Of a DNA stretch of 61,778 nt, positions 36,873-45,773 are shown one piece after another. Every line of letters starts with the position of its first letter. The stretch's first letter is position 1. This stretch comes from JBFMFH01 sp040752275. Lineage in GTDB: Bacteria; Acidobacteriota; Vicinamibacteria; Vicinamibacterales; JAKQTR01. The stretch is from contig JBFMFH010000083.1 in the NCBI GenBank assembly GCA_040752275.1, positions 1-61,778 of the forward strand, in the 5' to 3' direction. A model generated the notes under the pieces. The model was not told where the DNA came from. It worked only from the letters and a program-made list of their open reading frames with translations, and searched no databases. The position numbers were made by a program, and so were the translations under genes.

Positions 36873-38294
36873 ATGAAGCTCCATTTCGAACCGAATCTCG
36901 ACTACCAGCTTCAGACCATCGAAGCGGTGTGCGACCTGTTTCGGGGACAGGAAATCTGCCGCACCGACTGCACGGTGACTCGTCAGGCAGCGGGCACGTC
37001 ATTCCTGCCTAAAATGGGCACGGACCTCGGCGTCGGCAACCGGCTGACATTGCTCGACGACGAGCTGCTCAAGAACCTCCATGGCGTCCAGGTTCGCGGC
37101 GGCCTGGCATCCTCGGCTTCGCTGGCGTCCGGCGACTTCACCGTCGAGATGGAGACAGGCACGGGGCAAGACGTACGTCTACTTGCGCACGATCTTCGAG
37201 CTGAACAAGCGGTACGGGTTCACGAAGTTCGTGGTCGTCGTACCGTCGGTCGCCATCAAGGAAGGGGTCTACAAGTCGCTGCAGATCACCGAGGAGCACC
37301 TCAAGGCCCTCTACGCGGGTGTGCCGTTCGATTACTTCCTGTACGACTCAACCAGGCTCGGACAGCTGCCATTGCCGTATCGGGAGTCGACGGCCAGCCG
37401 ATGCCGATGGGCATCGACCAATCAACGGCGCTGTGGGAGCACCTCAGGGCTGCAGGGCACATTGACGGGAAGGGCAGAATCCAGGACTCGCTCAGGAAGG
37501 CCATCAAGGAGGGCACACTGGCCGTCCCGGAGGCTTTTCGCCCGCAGCTCCAGCAGATCACGCAGGTGCTGCGCAAGCTGGCCGGCCGGCTCGAAGTCAA
37601 GAATGCTGACGAGCGTCGCCAAGTGCGGCCTCGCCAGGCCGTCCTCCAGAGTCAGGACTTCAAGGCTCTATGGGACCGGATCAAGCACAAGACCACGTAC
37701 CGCGTGAGGTTCGACAGCGAGAAGCTGATCGAGTTGTGCATTCGTGCTTTGCAGGACGCGCCGCCGATTCCGAAGACGCGCCTCCAGTGGCGCAAGGCGG
37801 ATCTCGCGATCGGCAGGGGTGGGGTCGAGGCACAGGAACGCTCGGGCGCTGACAGCGTGGTGCTGGACGAATCTGATATCGAACTTCCGGACGTCTTGTC
37901 CGACATGCAGGATCGGACGCAACTCACTCGCCGGAGTATCTACCGCATCCTCACGGGCAGCCTCAGGCTCGATGACTTCAAGCGGAATCCTCAGCAGTCC
38001 ATCGAGGTGGCGGCCGAAGCCATCAACCGCTGCAAGCGGCTCGGGGTGGTCGACGGGATCAAGTACCAGCGGTTGGGAGATGAGCACTACTACGCGCAGG
38101 AACTGTTCGAAGACGAGGAACTGACCGGGTATCTGAAGAACATGCTGCAGGATGCCCAGAAGTCCGTATTCGAGCACGTTGTCTACGACTCGACGCCAGA
38201 AGCCAAGTTTGGCGATCAGCTAGAGAAGAACTCCGCCGTGAAGGTCTACGCGAAACTGCCTGGCTGGTTCGTAGTCCCGACGCCGCTCGGGATC
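36873..38294 (+). pseudogene. Degraded type III restriction enzyme Res subunit
   Basis: The N-terminus (MKLHFEPNLDYQLQTIEAVC, GVGNRLTLLDDELLKNL, GDFTVEMETGTG) is that of a Res helicase. At 37164-37167 an extra base in a G run breaks the Walker A GTGKT; the second frame continues KTYVYLRTIFELNKRYGFTK and on to FDYFLYDSTRLGQ (about 37366). The first frame then resumes with MGIDQSTALWEHLRAAGH and runs through RNPQQSIEVAAEAINRCKRL to GWFVVPTPLG (38290). The helicase core between these parts is gone, and the C-terminal nuclease region is lost at a heptamer array. It is not functional. Confidence 0.85.
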
Positions 38295-38303
38295 GGCCGT
38301 GCG

Positions 38304-38375
38304 GATCTCAGGTCCCGGACCTCGGGTCGCAGGTCCCGGATCCCGAATCCCGAATCCCGAATCCCGAATCCCGGG
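38304..38375. repeat. Heptamer array at the Res breakpoint
   Basis: Ten 7-nt units: GGTCCCG, GACCTCG, GGTCGCA, GGTCCCG, GATCCCG, then four AATCCCG. The unit is the one found beside lctP. The array begins where Res homology stops and ends 25 nt before namZ, and carries no stop codon in the Res frame. Confidence 0.88.
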
Positions 38376-38387
38376 TTGAGTATCCCC

Positions 38388-38393
38388 TATAAT
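38388..38393 (+). promoter_or_regulatory. -10 box of a probably leaderless namZ mRNA
   Basis: A perfect TATAAT ends 6 nt before the ATG at 38400, followed only by Cs. There is no Shine-Dalgarno. No convincing -35 box is seen, since the expected position falls in the heptamer array. Confidence 0.5.
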
Positions 38394-38399
38394 CCCCCC

Positions 38400-39575
38400 A
38401 TGCCCGTCATGCTTGGTCTCACCCGGCTGTTGGTTTCGGGCGAGCTCGAGGGCCTGCGGGTGGGGCTCGTCTGCAATCCCGCCTCGGTGGACGAGCAGCT
38501 GCGTCACGCGGCCGATCTGCTGTTCGAAGCTCCGCGAGTCACGCTCGGCGCGATCTTCGGCCCGCAGCACGGCTTTCGATCCGATCTCCAGGACAACATG
38601 ATCGAGACGCCGCACGCGATCGATGACCGTCGCCGCGTGCCCGTCCATTCCCTCTACAGCGAAACGCGCGAGCCGACGCCGCAGATGCTGGTCGGCCTGG
38701 ACCTTCTAGTGATCGATCTGCAGGACGTCGGTTCGCGCATCTACACGTTCATCTACACGATGGCCAATTGCCTGCGGGCAGCCGGGCGGCACGGGATTCC
38801 CGTCGTCGTCTGCGACCGGCCAAACCCGATCGGCGGACAGGCCATCGAGGGCCCGATGCTCGAGCCGGGCTTTGAATCGTTCGTCGGGCTCTTCCCGATC
38901 CCGATGCGGCACGGGATGACGATCGGGGAACTGGCACGCTACTTCAACGAGCGGTTCAGCCTCGGAGCGGACCTCCGGGTGGAACGCATGGACGGGTGGT
39001 CGCGCGACGAGTACTTCGACGCGACGGGCCTGCACTGGATCATGCCCTCGCCCAACATGCCCACCCTCGACACCGCCATCGTGTACCCTGGCACCGTGCT
39101 GTTCGAAGGCACGCGATTATCGGAGGGCCGTGGCACGACGCGGCCCTTCGAGTGCCTTGGCGCGCCGTGGATTGACGCCGAGCGTTTCTCGGCCAGGATG
39201 AACGACAAGCGGCTGCCGGGCGTGTATTGTAGGCCGGCGGTCTTCGAGCCCACCTTCCACAAGCATGCGCGCACGACGTGCGGAGGGTGCCAGGTTCACG
39301 TGCTGGACCGGCACGCGTTCAGGCCGGTCCTGACGGGCGTTGCGTTGCTCGACCAGTTCCGCGCCGAGGATCCGGATCGCTTCGCGTGGCGCCTGCCCCC
39401 GTACGAGTACGAACACGAGAAGATGCCCATCGACGTTCTGGCGGGTTCGCCGGCCCTGCGGAGACAGGTCGAGGCGGGTGTGCCGCCCGCGGACATCGCG
39501 GCGTCATGGGAGGAGGGGGTCGCGGCGTTCGAGCGCGAGCGCCGGCCATTCCTACTCTACGAGGACCAGGTCTGA
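38400..39575 (+). CDS. NamZ-like exo-beta-N-acetylmuramidase (DUF1343)
   Basis: The 391-residue protein has DUF1343 features: GLVCNPASVD, IFGPQHGFRSDLQDNM, VHSLYSETREPT, DLQDVGSRIYTFIYTM, DRPNPIGG, MRHGMTIGELA and WIMPSPNMPTLDTA with EGTRLSEGRGTTRPFE. NamZ enzymes release terminal MurNAc from peptidoglycan fragments. No clear signal peptide is seen, so it may act in the cytosol. The frame is open back into the Res remnant, but family homology begins at this ATG. Confidence 0.9.
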   Translation: MPVMLGLTRLLVSGELEGLRVGLVCNPASVDEQLRHAADLLFEAPRVTLGAIFGPQHGFRSDLQDNMIETPHAIDDRRRVPVHSLYSETREPTPQMLVGLDLLVIDLQDVGSRIYTFIYTMANCLRAAGRHGIPVVVCDRPNPIGGQAIEGPMLEPGFESFVGLFPIPMRHGMTIGELARYFNERFSLGADLRVERMDGWSRDEYFDATGLHWIMPSPNMPTLDTAIVYPGTVLFEGTRLSEGRGTTRPFECLGAPWIDAERFSARMNDKRLPGVYCRPAVFEPTFHKHARTTCGGCQVHVLDRHAFRPVLTGVALLDQFRAEDPDRFAWRLPPYEYEHEKMPIDVLAGSPALRRQVEAGVPPADIAASWEEGVAAFERERRPFLLYEDQV

Positions 39576-39609
39576 AGGCCTGGCCGGATAAACAGCTCGA
39601 GGAGGAGCC

Positions 39610-39795
39610 ATGAAGACCAACATGGGTGGGATCGATCGCATCGTCCGCGCCATCGCCGGGGTGGCCCTGATCGTCTGGGCTCTGATGGGCGGACCGGCCT
39701 GGGCCTGGATCGGCGTGCTGCCCCTCGCGACAGCCGCCATCGGGTGGTGCCCGGCCTACGTGCCGTTCGGCGTCTCCACCTGCGGAAAGAAGTAG
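39610..39795 (+). CDS. Small DUF2892 membrane protein
   Basis: The 61-residue protein reads MKTNMGGIDRIVRAIAGVAL and continues with a second hydrophobic stretch, GWCPAYVPFGVSTCGKK at the end, the DUF2892 (YgaP-anchor type) pattern with two cysteines. A strong AGGAGGAG ribosome-binding site lies 6 nt upstream. It is 34 nt downstream of namZ. The function is unknown. Confidence 0.9.
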   Translation: MKTNMGGIDRIVRAIAGVALIVWALMGGPAWAWIGVLPLATAAIGWCPAYVPFGVSTCGKK

Positions 39796-39843
39796 GACAG
39801 GGTGCACGCCTCGGGCCGGTAGGAGAGCGGACGTGCCGCGTCT

Positions 39844-40051
39844 GGCGGCGTCACCGCTCGGCCCCGCTCACGCTCGCCGGCAACACGCACCTTACCGGGA
39901 CTTGTCCTGCTGCATTGCGTGGGGGCCCCCAGCCCCACGCGTGTCGCCCCCTCACGGTGCGTGTTGCGACCTGTCGCCCTCGGCTCGGTTCGAGGGGCTC
40001 GCACCGCTCCCCCGAACGCATCAGCGGATGCTTCTCGCTGGTGACGCCGCC
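39844..40051. repeat. Nested inverted repeats between convergent genes
   Basis: Three sets of arms share one centre. The outer pair is GGCGGCGTCACC (39844-39855) and its complement at 40040-40051. The middle pair is CAACACGCACC (39881-39891) and its complement at 39956-39966. The inner hairpin is GCGTGGGG / CCCCACGC (39917-39924 and 39933-39940). The 274-bp gap contains no gene. It could be a bidirectional terminator, a structured RNA or a small mobile palindrome. Confidence 0.6.
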
Positions 40052-40069
40052 GGCTGCGGATCCGTCCGT

Positions 40070-41347
40070 CTACCGCGTCGGCGTCACGACCTTCCGCTTG
40101 CGGTTCGAGAACTCCGGCGCCTCGACGATGCAGGTGCCAAGGATGCCGAGGGACTTGCTCAACGCATGCGCACCGAGGCGAGGAACCTCGGCTGGCGCCC
40201 CGCCCACATCGGGGTAGCCGTCCGTGTCTGGCACCGTCTGGCCCCAGTTCTGGAACAACCGGCCCCACTCGCTGGCCAGGACGTCCTTCATCAGTCTGTC
40301 CGCGTTGCGGGGATACCAGTAGCTGTCGTGGTACACCACGCTCGCGATGTAGGACCACGGGGCCAGCACGGTCTTCAGGCTCCACTCGATCGGCTTCTTG
40401 AGCGGGCCCCAGTAGATCAGGTGCTGCATCCGCGAAGCGAAGGTCATCGTGCGGAAGGGCCCGGCGAAGTGCCAGTTCTCGCCGGCCGCGGACGCGTCGC
40501 CGACGATGTCGATCTCGCGCGGGTCGCCGCAGCCGAGTCCCGCCTCGTGCGCGAGGCGGATGAACCTGATGTCGAGCGGGTTGAAGCCCATCAGCTTCGC
40601 CGCCACGGCGTCGATCGCGACCTGGTCCGCGCTTGCGAGCAGCACGTTCTTCACGTGCGGGATCATGCAGCGGGGTCCCGGGCCGTCCCCGGCGAAGGTA
40701 CCGTCCATCACAGCGAACAAGCCGCGGTGGATCTTCTTCTGGATCATCAGCAGGTCCACGAGGGTCTCGTGGATGACCGGGTGCGTCCAGTGGCGTCGCT
40801 CGTTCAGCAGTCCACCGAAGGCGTTCTTCATCGCGCCCGTGGTCGTCGTGAAGACGTGCGTCTTCACCGTGGGCAGGTGGATGATGTTCTCGCCGATGAA
40901 ACGCCTGGGGATTAGGAAGCCGCCAGGGTAGACCTGGTTCAGGCACAGGAACTTCTTCCTCAGGTCGCCGACGGCGTCCCCGATGCTGACCCAGTCTTCG
41001 CCTTCATAGAGGTGTATGTTCCGCAGCCCGTGCGCCTCGACGACGTCGAGCTGCTTGTTCTCGCGCTCGCCGAGGCGCGCATCGATGACCACCGTCCGGT
41101 TGTGGCACGCATGGATGAGCGACGAATCGTAGCCGTCGGCCTTCATCGCCCGGATGACGCCGTCGAGCTGCCATGGGGTCGTCGAACTGCCTGGAAAGAA
41201 GAAGTGCCAGGAAATGTTGACCTTGAGGGCGGTGTCGGCGTCCTTCGCGATGACGTCCTGGTAGCCCGCGAGGTTCATCAGCTCGCGATAGTCGCGCAGG
41301 ACGGTCCCCGGACGTGTCCGCAGCACCGCCACTTTCGCTTGCGCCAT
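40070..41347 (-). CDS. DUF362 domain protein
   Basis: The 425-residue protein matches DUF362: VNISWHFFFPGSSTTPWQLD, HLPTVKTHVFTTTTGAMKNA, FGGLLNERRHWTHPVIHETL and the C-terminal DQVAIDAVAAKLMG. Some DUF362 proteins carry a ferredoxin domain; this one does not. The biochemical role is unknown. Start is the ATG at 41347; the frame upstream of it is a shadow of the MFS gene. It lies downstream of that transporter on the same strand (80-nt gap). Confidence 0.87.
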   Translation of the reverse strand: MAQAKVAVLRTRPGTVLRDYRELMNLAGYQDVIAKDADTALKVNISWHFFFPGSSTTPWQLDGVIRAMKADGYDSSLIHACHNRTVVIDARLGERENKQLDVVEAHGLRNIHLYEGEDWVSIGDAVGDLRKKFLCLNQVYPGGFLIPRRFIGENIIHLPTVKTHVFTTTTGAMKNAFGGLLNERRHWTHPVIHETLVDLLMIQKKIHRGLFAVMDGTFAGDGPGPRCMIPHVKNVLLASADQVAIDAVAAKLMGFNPLDIRFIRLAHEAGLGCGDPREIDIVGDASAAGENWHFAGPFRTMTFASRMQHLIYWGPLKKPIEWSLKTVLAPWSYIASVVYHDSYWYPRNADRLMKDVLASEWGRLFQNWGQTVPDTDGYPDVGGAPAEVPRLGAHALSKSLGILGTCIVEAPEFSNRKRKVVTPTR

Positions 41348-41427
41348 GATGCTCGATTGTACCGCGACCCCGGGGTGGAGGTCATCTTGCCGTCCCCTCG
41401 CCCGCCCTGGCGTTCCCGGGTGCCTAC

Positions 41428-42684
41428 CTACCTTGCTCGATCGCGCGGCGCCGACTCCGCTCGCCAGAGCCGCCACGAGAAGAACAGGCCGAGCAGGCCG
41501 AGGAGCGAGAGGAGCCACATTCCGGGGTTGTAGCCGGAGGGATGCTGCGCACTGGCTCCGGCGAGGTCGTTCAGCTTGCCCAGGGCCCAGCTCATCGCGG
41601 CCCACCCGATCTGCTGGCAGAGGGTCATCAGCGCGTATGCCGTGCCGAGACGCTTCTCGTCCGCGAGGTACGCCACGTTGGGCCACATCACGGCCGGGAC
41701 GAGCGAGAACGCGATCCCGAGCATGGCCACCGGGACGCCGATCGGCAGAGGGCCATAGGCCAGCAGCACAAACGTCGGCATGAACAGCGCGGACCCGATG
41801 GCCATCAGCAGGGCCCGTTTGCCGATGCGGTCGGCCAGCAGGCCGAAGAGCGGCGTGGCCACCATCGCGGTCAGCGGCAGGAGGCCGTTCAGCCAGGCGG
41901 CCGTCTCCGGGGAGACCCCGCGGGCGTCGGTGAAGAAGATGTTGGCGAAACGCCGGAATGGAAACACGGCGGAGTAGAAGGTGACGCAGAGGCCAACCGA
42001 CCACCAGTACGGCCGTCCGAACCTCACGAGGTCGGTGAAGACCAGCTTGTCCGACTCACTAGCGCGTCCCAGTTCGTAGGATCGCTCCGCGTGCCGTTCG
42101 AGCAGCGCGTAGAGGATCCCGGCCACGACGCACAGACCTCCGATGGCGGCGGCCAGCAGGAGCGGGGGCTGCCAGCCCGTGAACAGGCCACCCGCGAAGT
42201 TGGGGGCGTTGTCGGCAGCGACCGATCCCAGCCGGCCCAGGGTCAGGTTCAGGCCCATGGCGAAGGCCAGTTCTTTCGCCTTGAACCACTTGGCCAGCGA
42301 CGTCGTGATGGCGACAATCAGCGGCTCGGCGCCGAGGCCGAGCACGAAGCGTCCGGCGGCCATGCCCGGATAGCCGCCCGGGGCAATTGCGATGAGCACC
42401 CCTCCGAGCGCGGTGACGACGCCGAAGCCGATCATGGCGGCCTTCGTGCCTGCCCGGTCGATGAGGATGCCGCCAGCCAGCAGGACGAGCAGCGCGGCAA
42501 TGTTGTAGGCGCTGTCCAGCAGGCCGATCTGCGCCTGCGTGAATCCCAGCCGGGATTCGAGGAGGGGCCCGACCGGGTTGAGCGCGTCGAAAACGTAGTA
42601 GTTCGCCATCATTGACGTGCTGATGAACAGCAGCACCAGCCAGCGGAACAGCGTCGGCGGCTGTGGTCGTGTCGTGTCGGTCAT
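41428..42684 (-). CDS. MFS transporter
   Basis: The 418-residue protein has about 12 predicted helices, the motif-A-like loop GGILIDRAGTKAAM between helices 2 and 3, and its half-repeat LFGLLADRIGKRALL. The family is MFS; the substrate cannot be assigned, though NarK- and oxalate/formate-like porters have similar layout. It is divergent from the MBL-fold gene with a 46-nt gap. The longer reading frame upstream of 42684 overlaps that gene and is rejected. Confidence 0.9.
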   Translation of the reverse strand: MTDTTRPQPPTLFRWLVLLFISTSMMANYYVFDALNPVGPLLESRLGFTQAQIGLLDSAYNIAALLVLLAGGILIDRAGTKAAMIGFGVVTALGGVLIAIAPGGYPGMAAGRFVLGLGAEPLIVAITTSLAKWFKAKELAFAMGLNLTLGRLGSVAADNAPNFAGGLFTGWQPPLLLAAAIGGLCVVAGILYALLERHAERSYELGRASESDKLVFTDLVRFGRPYWWSVGLCVTFYSAVFPFRRFANIFFTDARGVSPETAAWLNGLLPLTAMVATPLFGLLADRIGKRALLMAIGSALFMPTFVLLAYGPLPIGVPVAMLGIAFSLVPAVMWPNVAYLADEKRLGTAYALMTLCQQIGWAAMSWALGKLNDLAGASAQHPSGYNPGMWLLSLLGLLGLFFSWRLWRAESAPRDRAR

Positions 42685-42730
42685 GAGGTCTCCCGAATGC
42701 CGATGGGCCGAATTCGGGCCGGAGTGTACC

Positions 42731-43615
42731 ATGTACCCCGTGTTCACGCTCCACCAGACCCTCACCGGCTTCAGTCGGGCGATGTTCAGCAACTGGCTCT
42801 GGCACCGCCCACTCAATCTGCTCGTGGACGCGGGCGAAGGCGTGCAGCTGGCCCTCGGTGCGAAGATCTGGGCCATCGAGACCTTGCTCCTGACGCACGG
42901 CCACGCGGATCATCTGCTGGGCCTGCCTGGCTTCGTGGCGTCGAGGCGGTTCAGCAAGGGCGCCCAGGACAAGCCGCTGACTGTCGTCTACCCGGGAGGG
43001 AATTCCGGCGTCGAGACCATTCGCGCATTCCTAAGCCGATTGTGGCCGAACGAGACGTTCCCGGTGACCTGGACTGGCGTGGCTGCAGGCGACGAACTGC
43101 CGCTCGGCAAGGGCCGCGTGTTGCACGCATTCAAGGCGGAGCACGGAACCTCCGAGCCGGCGCTCGGCTACCGCGTGTTGGATCAGCGTCGGCGCCTGCG
43201 CGCTGAGTTCGCCGGCCTTCCGGAGCGTGAGATTCGGGATCGCGTCAGGACTCTCGGCCGCGACACGTTGATGGAGCCGTACCGGCACGTGCTGTTCGCC
43301 CACACCGGGGACAGCATGCCCCTCGATCCAGCACTCGTCGAGCGTGCGGATCTGGTCGTGCACGACGCCACGTTTCTCGAGCCGGGCGACCGGAAGTGGG
43401 ACATTCATGCGTCGTCGGTCGAGGTCCTGGCGATGGCCCGCGAGGCCCGCATCGCGTGCCTGGTCTTGAACCACCTGTCGGTTCGCTACGATCGCGGCGA
43501 GGCGCTGCCGAGCCTGCGTGCGCAGGTGGCGGCGTCCGGATTCGAAGGCGGTTGCTGGCTGCTAGACGACGGCCGGTTGATTCCGCTGCACAACGGCGCG
43601 GGAACGGCCGCCTGA
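42731..43615 (+). CDS. MBL-fold metallohydrolase, RNase Z-like
   Basis: The 294-residue protein has the THGHADHLLGLPGF metal motif, LLVDAGEGVQLAL upstream of it, FAHTGDS and NHLSVRY further on, in the order found in RNase Z/ElaC-related hydrolases. The length is near that of RNase Z, but the exosite arm is not obvious, so tRNA processing is likely but not certain. Start ATG at 42731 lies in GTGTACCATG without a Shine-Dalgarno. Confidence 0.82.
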   Translation: MYPVFTLHQTLTGFSRAMFSNWLWHRPLNLLVDAGEGVQLALGAKIWAIETLLLTHGHADHLLGLPGFVASRRFSKGAQDKPLTVVYPGGNSGVETIRAFLSRLWPNETFPVTWTGVAAGDELPLGKGRVLHAFKAEHGTSEPALGYRVLDQRRRLRAEFAGLPEREIRDRVRTLGRDTLMEPYRHVLFAHTGDSMPLDPALVERADLVVHDATFLEPGDRKWDIHASSVEVLAMAREARIACLVLNHLSVRYDRGEALPSLRAQVAASGFEGGCWLLDDGRLIPLHNGAGTAA

Positions 43616-43640
43616 CGCCACCCGTGGACGTGCGCCGCCT

Positions 43641-45773
43641 CTACTGGGGTCTGAGCGGCTCCAGCGTCAGCGGCGTCGCTTCCTGACGCCGCTCCCAGGA
43701 ACGCCGGGCCTGCTCGTAGAGGGCGAGCTGTGCGTTGACGATCGGCTCCGATGCGTGTCGCGCCGGCACCTTCCAGGTGCCGTCACTTACCAACCGCCGG
43801 CTCTTGACGTTGTCCGCAAACAGCGTGTCGAGCGCGTCGAGCACCTTCTTCCGGCATTCGGGCGACTCGACCGGGAACATCAACTCGATGCGTTTGTCCA
43901 GGTTGCGCGGCATCCAGTCCGCGCTCGACAGATAGACCTCGTCCTCGCCGCCGTTGTGGAAGTGGAACACTCGCGCGTGTTCCAGGAACCGTCCCACGAT
44001 GGACACGACGCGAATGTGCTCGCTGAGACCCTTGACTCCGGGTCGAAGCACGCAGATGCCGCGGACGTTCAGACTGATCTGGACGCCGGCACGCGAGGCG
44101 GCGTAGAGCGCCTCCACGACCGCCGGGTCTACCAGCGAGTTCATCTTCGCCCTGACGGCGGCCGGCTGTCCGGACTCGGCACGCCGCGTCTCCCGCTCGA
44201 TCAGCTTCAGCGTCCTCTCGCGCAGGTGCGTCGGCGCCATGACCAGCTTCCGCATCCGTGGCGGGTCCGAGTATCCGGTCAGCGCGTTGAAGAACGCGGA
44301 GGCGTCGATGCCGAACAGGTGCGAGGACGTCAGCAAGCCCATGTCGGTGTACTGCCGGGCCGTCCGATCGTTGTAGTTCCCGGTGCCGAGGTGCACGTAG
44401 CGCCGAATCCCCTGCGGCCCGCGCCGCACGACCAACGCGATCTTCGAGTGGACCTTGAGACGCTTGATGCCGTAGATGACGTGCGCCCCCGCTTCCTCGA
44501 GACGTTGGGCCCACTGGATGTTCCGCTCCTCATCGAAGCGCGCCATCAACTCTACGACGGCCGTCACCTGCTTGCCCTGGTCGGCTGCCCGCATCAGCGA
44601 TCGGACGATGGGCGAATCACCGCTGGTGCGATAGAGGGTGAGCTTGATGGCAAGGACGTCCGGGTCGTCCGCCGCCCGTTCAACGAGGGCCGCAACGGGA
44701 TCGAACGAATCGTACGGGTGGTGGACCAGGATGTCGCACTCGTCGAGCACGTCAAACACCCGGTCCATCGCCTGCGGGTCCAGGACGGGCACCGGCTTGA
44801 GCGGTCGGTCCCGCAGCTCGTCGCGCTCCGCGATCTCGGCCAGGGCGAACAGCACCCTCAGGTCGATGGGACCGGGGACCCGGTACACATCGTCCTCGCC
44901 GACTTCGACCTGATCCGCAATCTGGGACAACAGGGTTCCGCTCGCGGCCGACTCGATCGTCAGCCGCACGACATCGTTTCGACGGCGGCGACGCAACTCC
45001 TCCTGGATCGCCTCCAGGTACGACAATCCTCCCTCGTCATCCAGCTCCAGCTCCGCGTCGCGCGTCAGGCGGAAGGCCGCGGCCTCGAGGACGACCTGGC
45101 CGGGAAACAGCGTGTCGAACTCGACCCGAATGATGTCCTCGAGCAGCACGAACGTCGTGTCGCCGGCACCGGGAACCCGAACGAGACGCGGCAGCCGCGC
45201 GGGAACCTGCACCACGGCCAGACGCGGGGCCTCGCCCTCGCCGGCCGGGAGCAACCGAACCGCCAGGTTGAGGGTCAAGGAGGCAAGCATCGGGAACGGC
45301 CGCGACTGATCGATGGCGAGCGGGGTGAGGGCCGGCAGCAGGTTTTCGCGGAACCAACCCGAAAGCGCCGTGCGCTGGGCCTGATCGAGATCGGCCATTC
45401 TCGCCACCCTGACGCCGTGTTCGGCGAGGGCCGGCAACAGCGTGCCGTTGACCAGCGAGAAGAGACGCTCGACCAACAGGTGGACCCGCCGCGAGACTTC
45501 CCGCAGTTGCTGGGCCGGGGTCAGGCCCGACGGGTCGGGTTCGACGTCTCCCTCGAGGACCGCGGTCTTGAGGCGGGCCACCCGCACCATGAAGAACTCG
45601 TCGAGATTCGAGGCGGAGATCGCGGCGAACTTGACTCGTTCGAGGAGCGGGTTGGAGGAATCGGCCGCTTCCTCGAGCACGCGTTCGTTGAAGGCCAGCC
45701 ACGACAACTCGCGGTTGAAGAACAGGTCGGGCGACCGCCTGCTTCGTCGCTTGGCCCTGGCCTCGCGGTTCAT
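43641..45773 (-). CDS. ppk1: Polyphosphate kinase 1
   Basis: The 710-residue protein has PPK1 domains in order: N-terminal FFNRELSWLAFNERVLEEA, the catalytic histidine in KRLKVHSKIALVVRR, and the second conserved histidine region ARVFHFHNGGEDEVYLSSAD, followed by WMPRNLDKRIELMFPV. It makes polyphosphate from ATP. Its ATG overlaps the stop of the upstream exopolyphosphatase gene, so synthesis and breakdown enzymes are translated together. Confidence 0.97.
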   Translation of the reverse strand: MNREARAKRRSRRSPDLFFNRELSWLAFNERVLEEAADSSNPLLERVKFAAISASNLDEFFMVRVARLKTAVLEGDVEPDPSGLTPAQQLREVSRRVHLLVERLFSLVNGTLLPALAEHGVRVARMADLDQAQRTALSGWFRENLLPALTPLAIDQSRPFPMLASLTLNLAVRLLPAGEGEAPRLAVVQVPARLPRLVRVPGAGDTTFVLLEDIIRVEFDTLFPGQVVLEAAAFRLTRDAELELDDEGGLSYLEAIQEELRRRRRNDVVRLTIESAASGTLLSQIADQVEVGEDDVYRVPGPIDLRVLFALAEIAERDELRDRPLKPVPVLDPQAMDRVFDVLDECDILVHHPYDSFDPVAALVERAADDPDVLAIKLTLYRTSGDSPIVRSLMRAADQGKQVTAVVELMARFDEERNIQWAQRLEEAGAHVIYGIKRLKVHSKIALVVRRGPQGIRRYVHLGTGNYNDRTARQYTDMGLLTSSHLFGIDASAFFNALTGYSDPPRMRKLVMAPTHLRERTLKLIERETRRAESGQPAAVRAKMNSLVDPAVVEALYAASRAGVQISLNVRGICVLRPGVKGLSEHIRVVSIVGRFLEHARVFHFHNGGEDEVYLSSADWMPRNLDKRIELMFPVESPECRKKVLDALDTLFADNVKSRRLVSDGTWKVPARHASEPIVNAQLALYEQARRSWERRQEATPLTLEPLRPQ

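Noticed and set aside
36873..39575. A 900-residue Res-NamZ fusion protein
   Set aside because: The two halves are joined only by translated repeats, Res is frameshifted within its N-terminus, and namZ has its own ATG and TATAAT box.
39844..40051. Integron attC site or group II intron
   Set aside because: The arms lack the attC core pattern (RYYYAAC / GTTRRRY) and there is no integrase or reverse transcriptase nearby.
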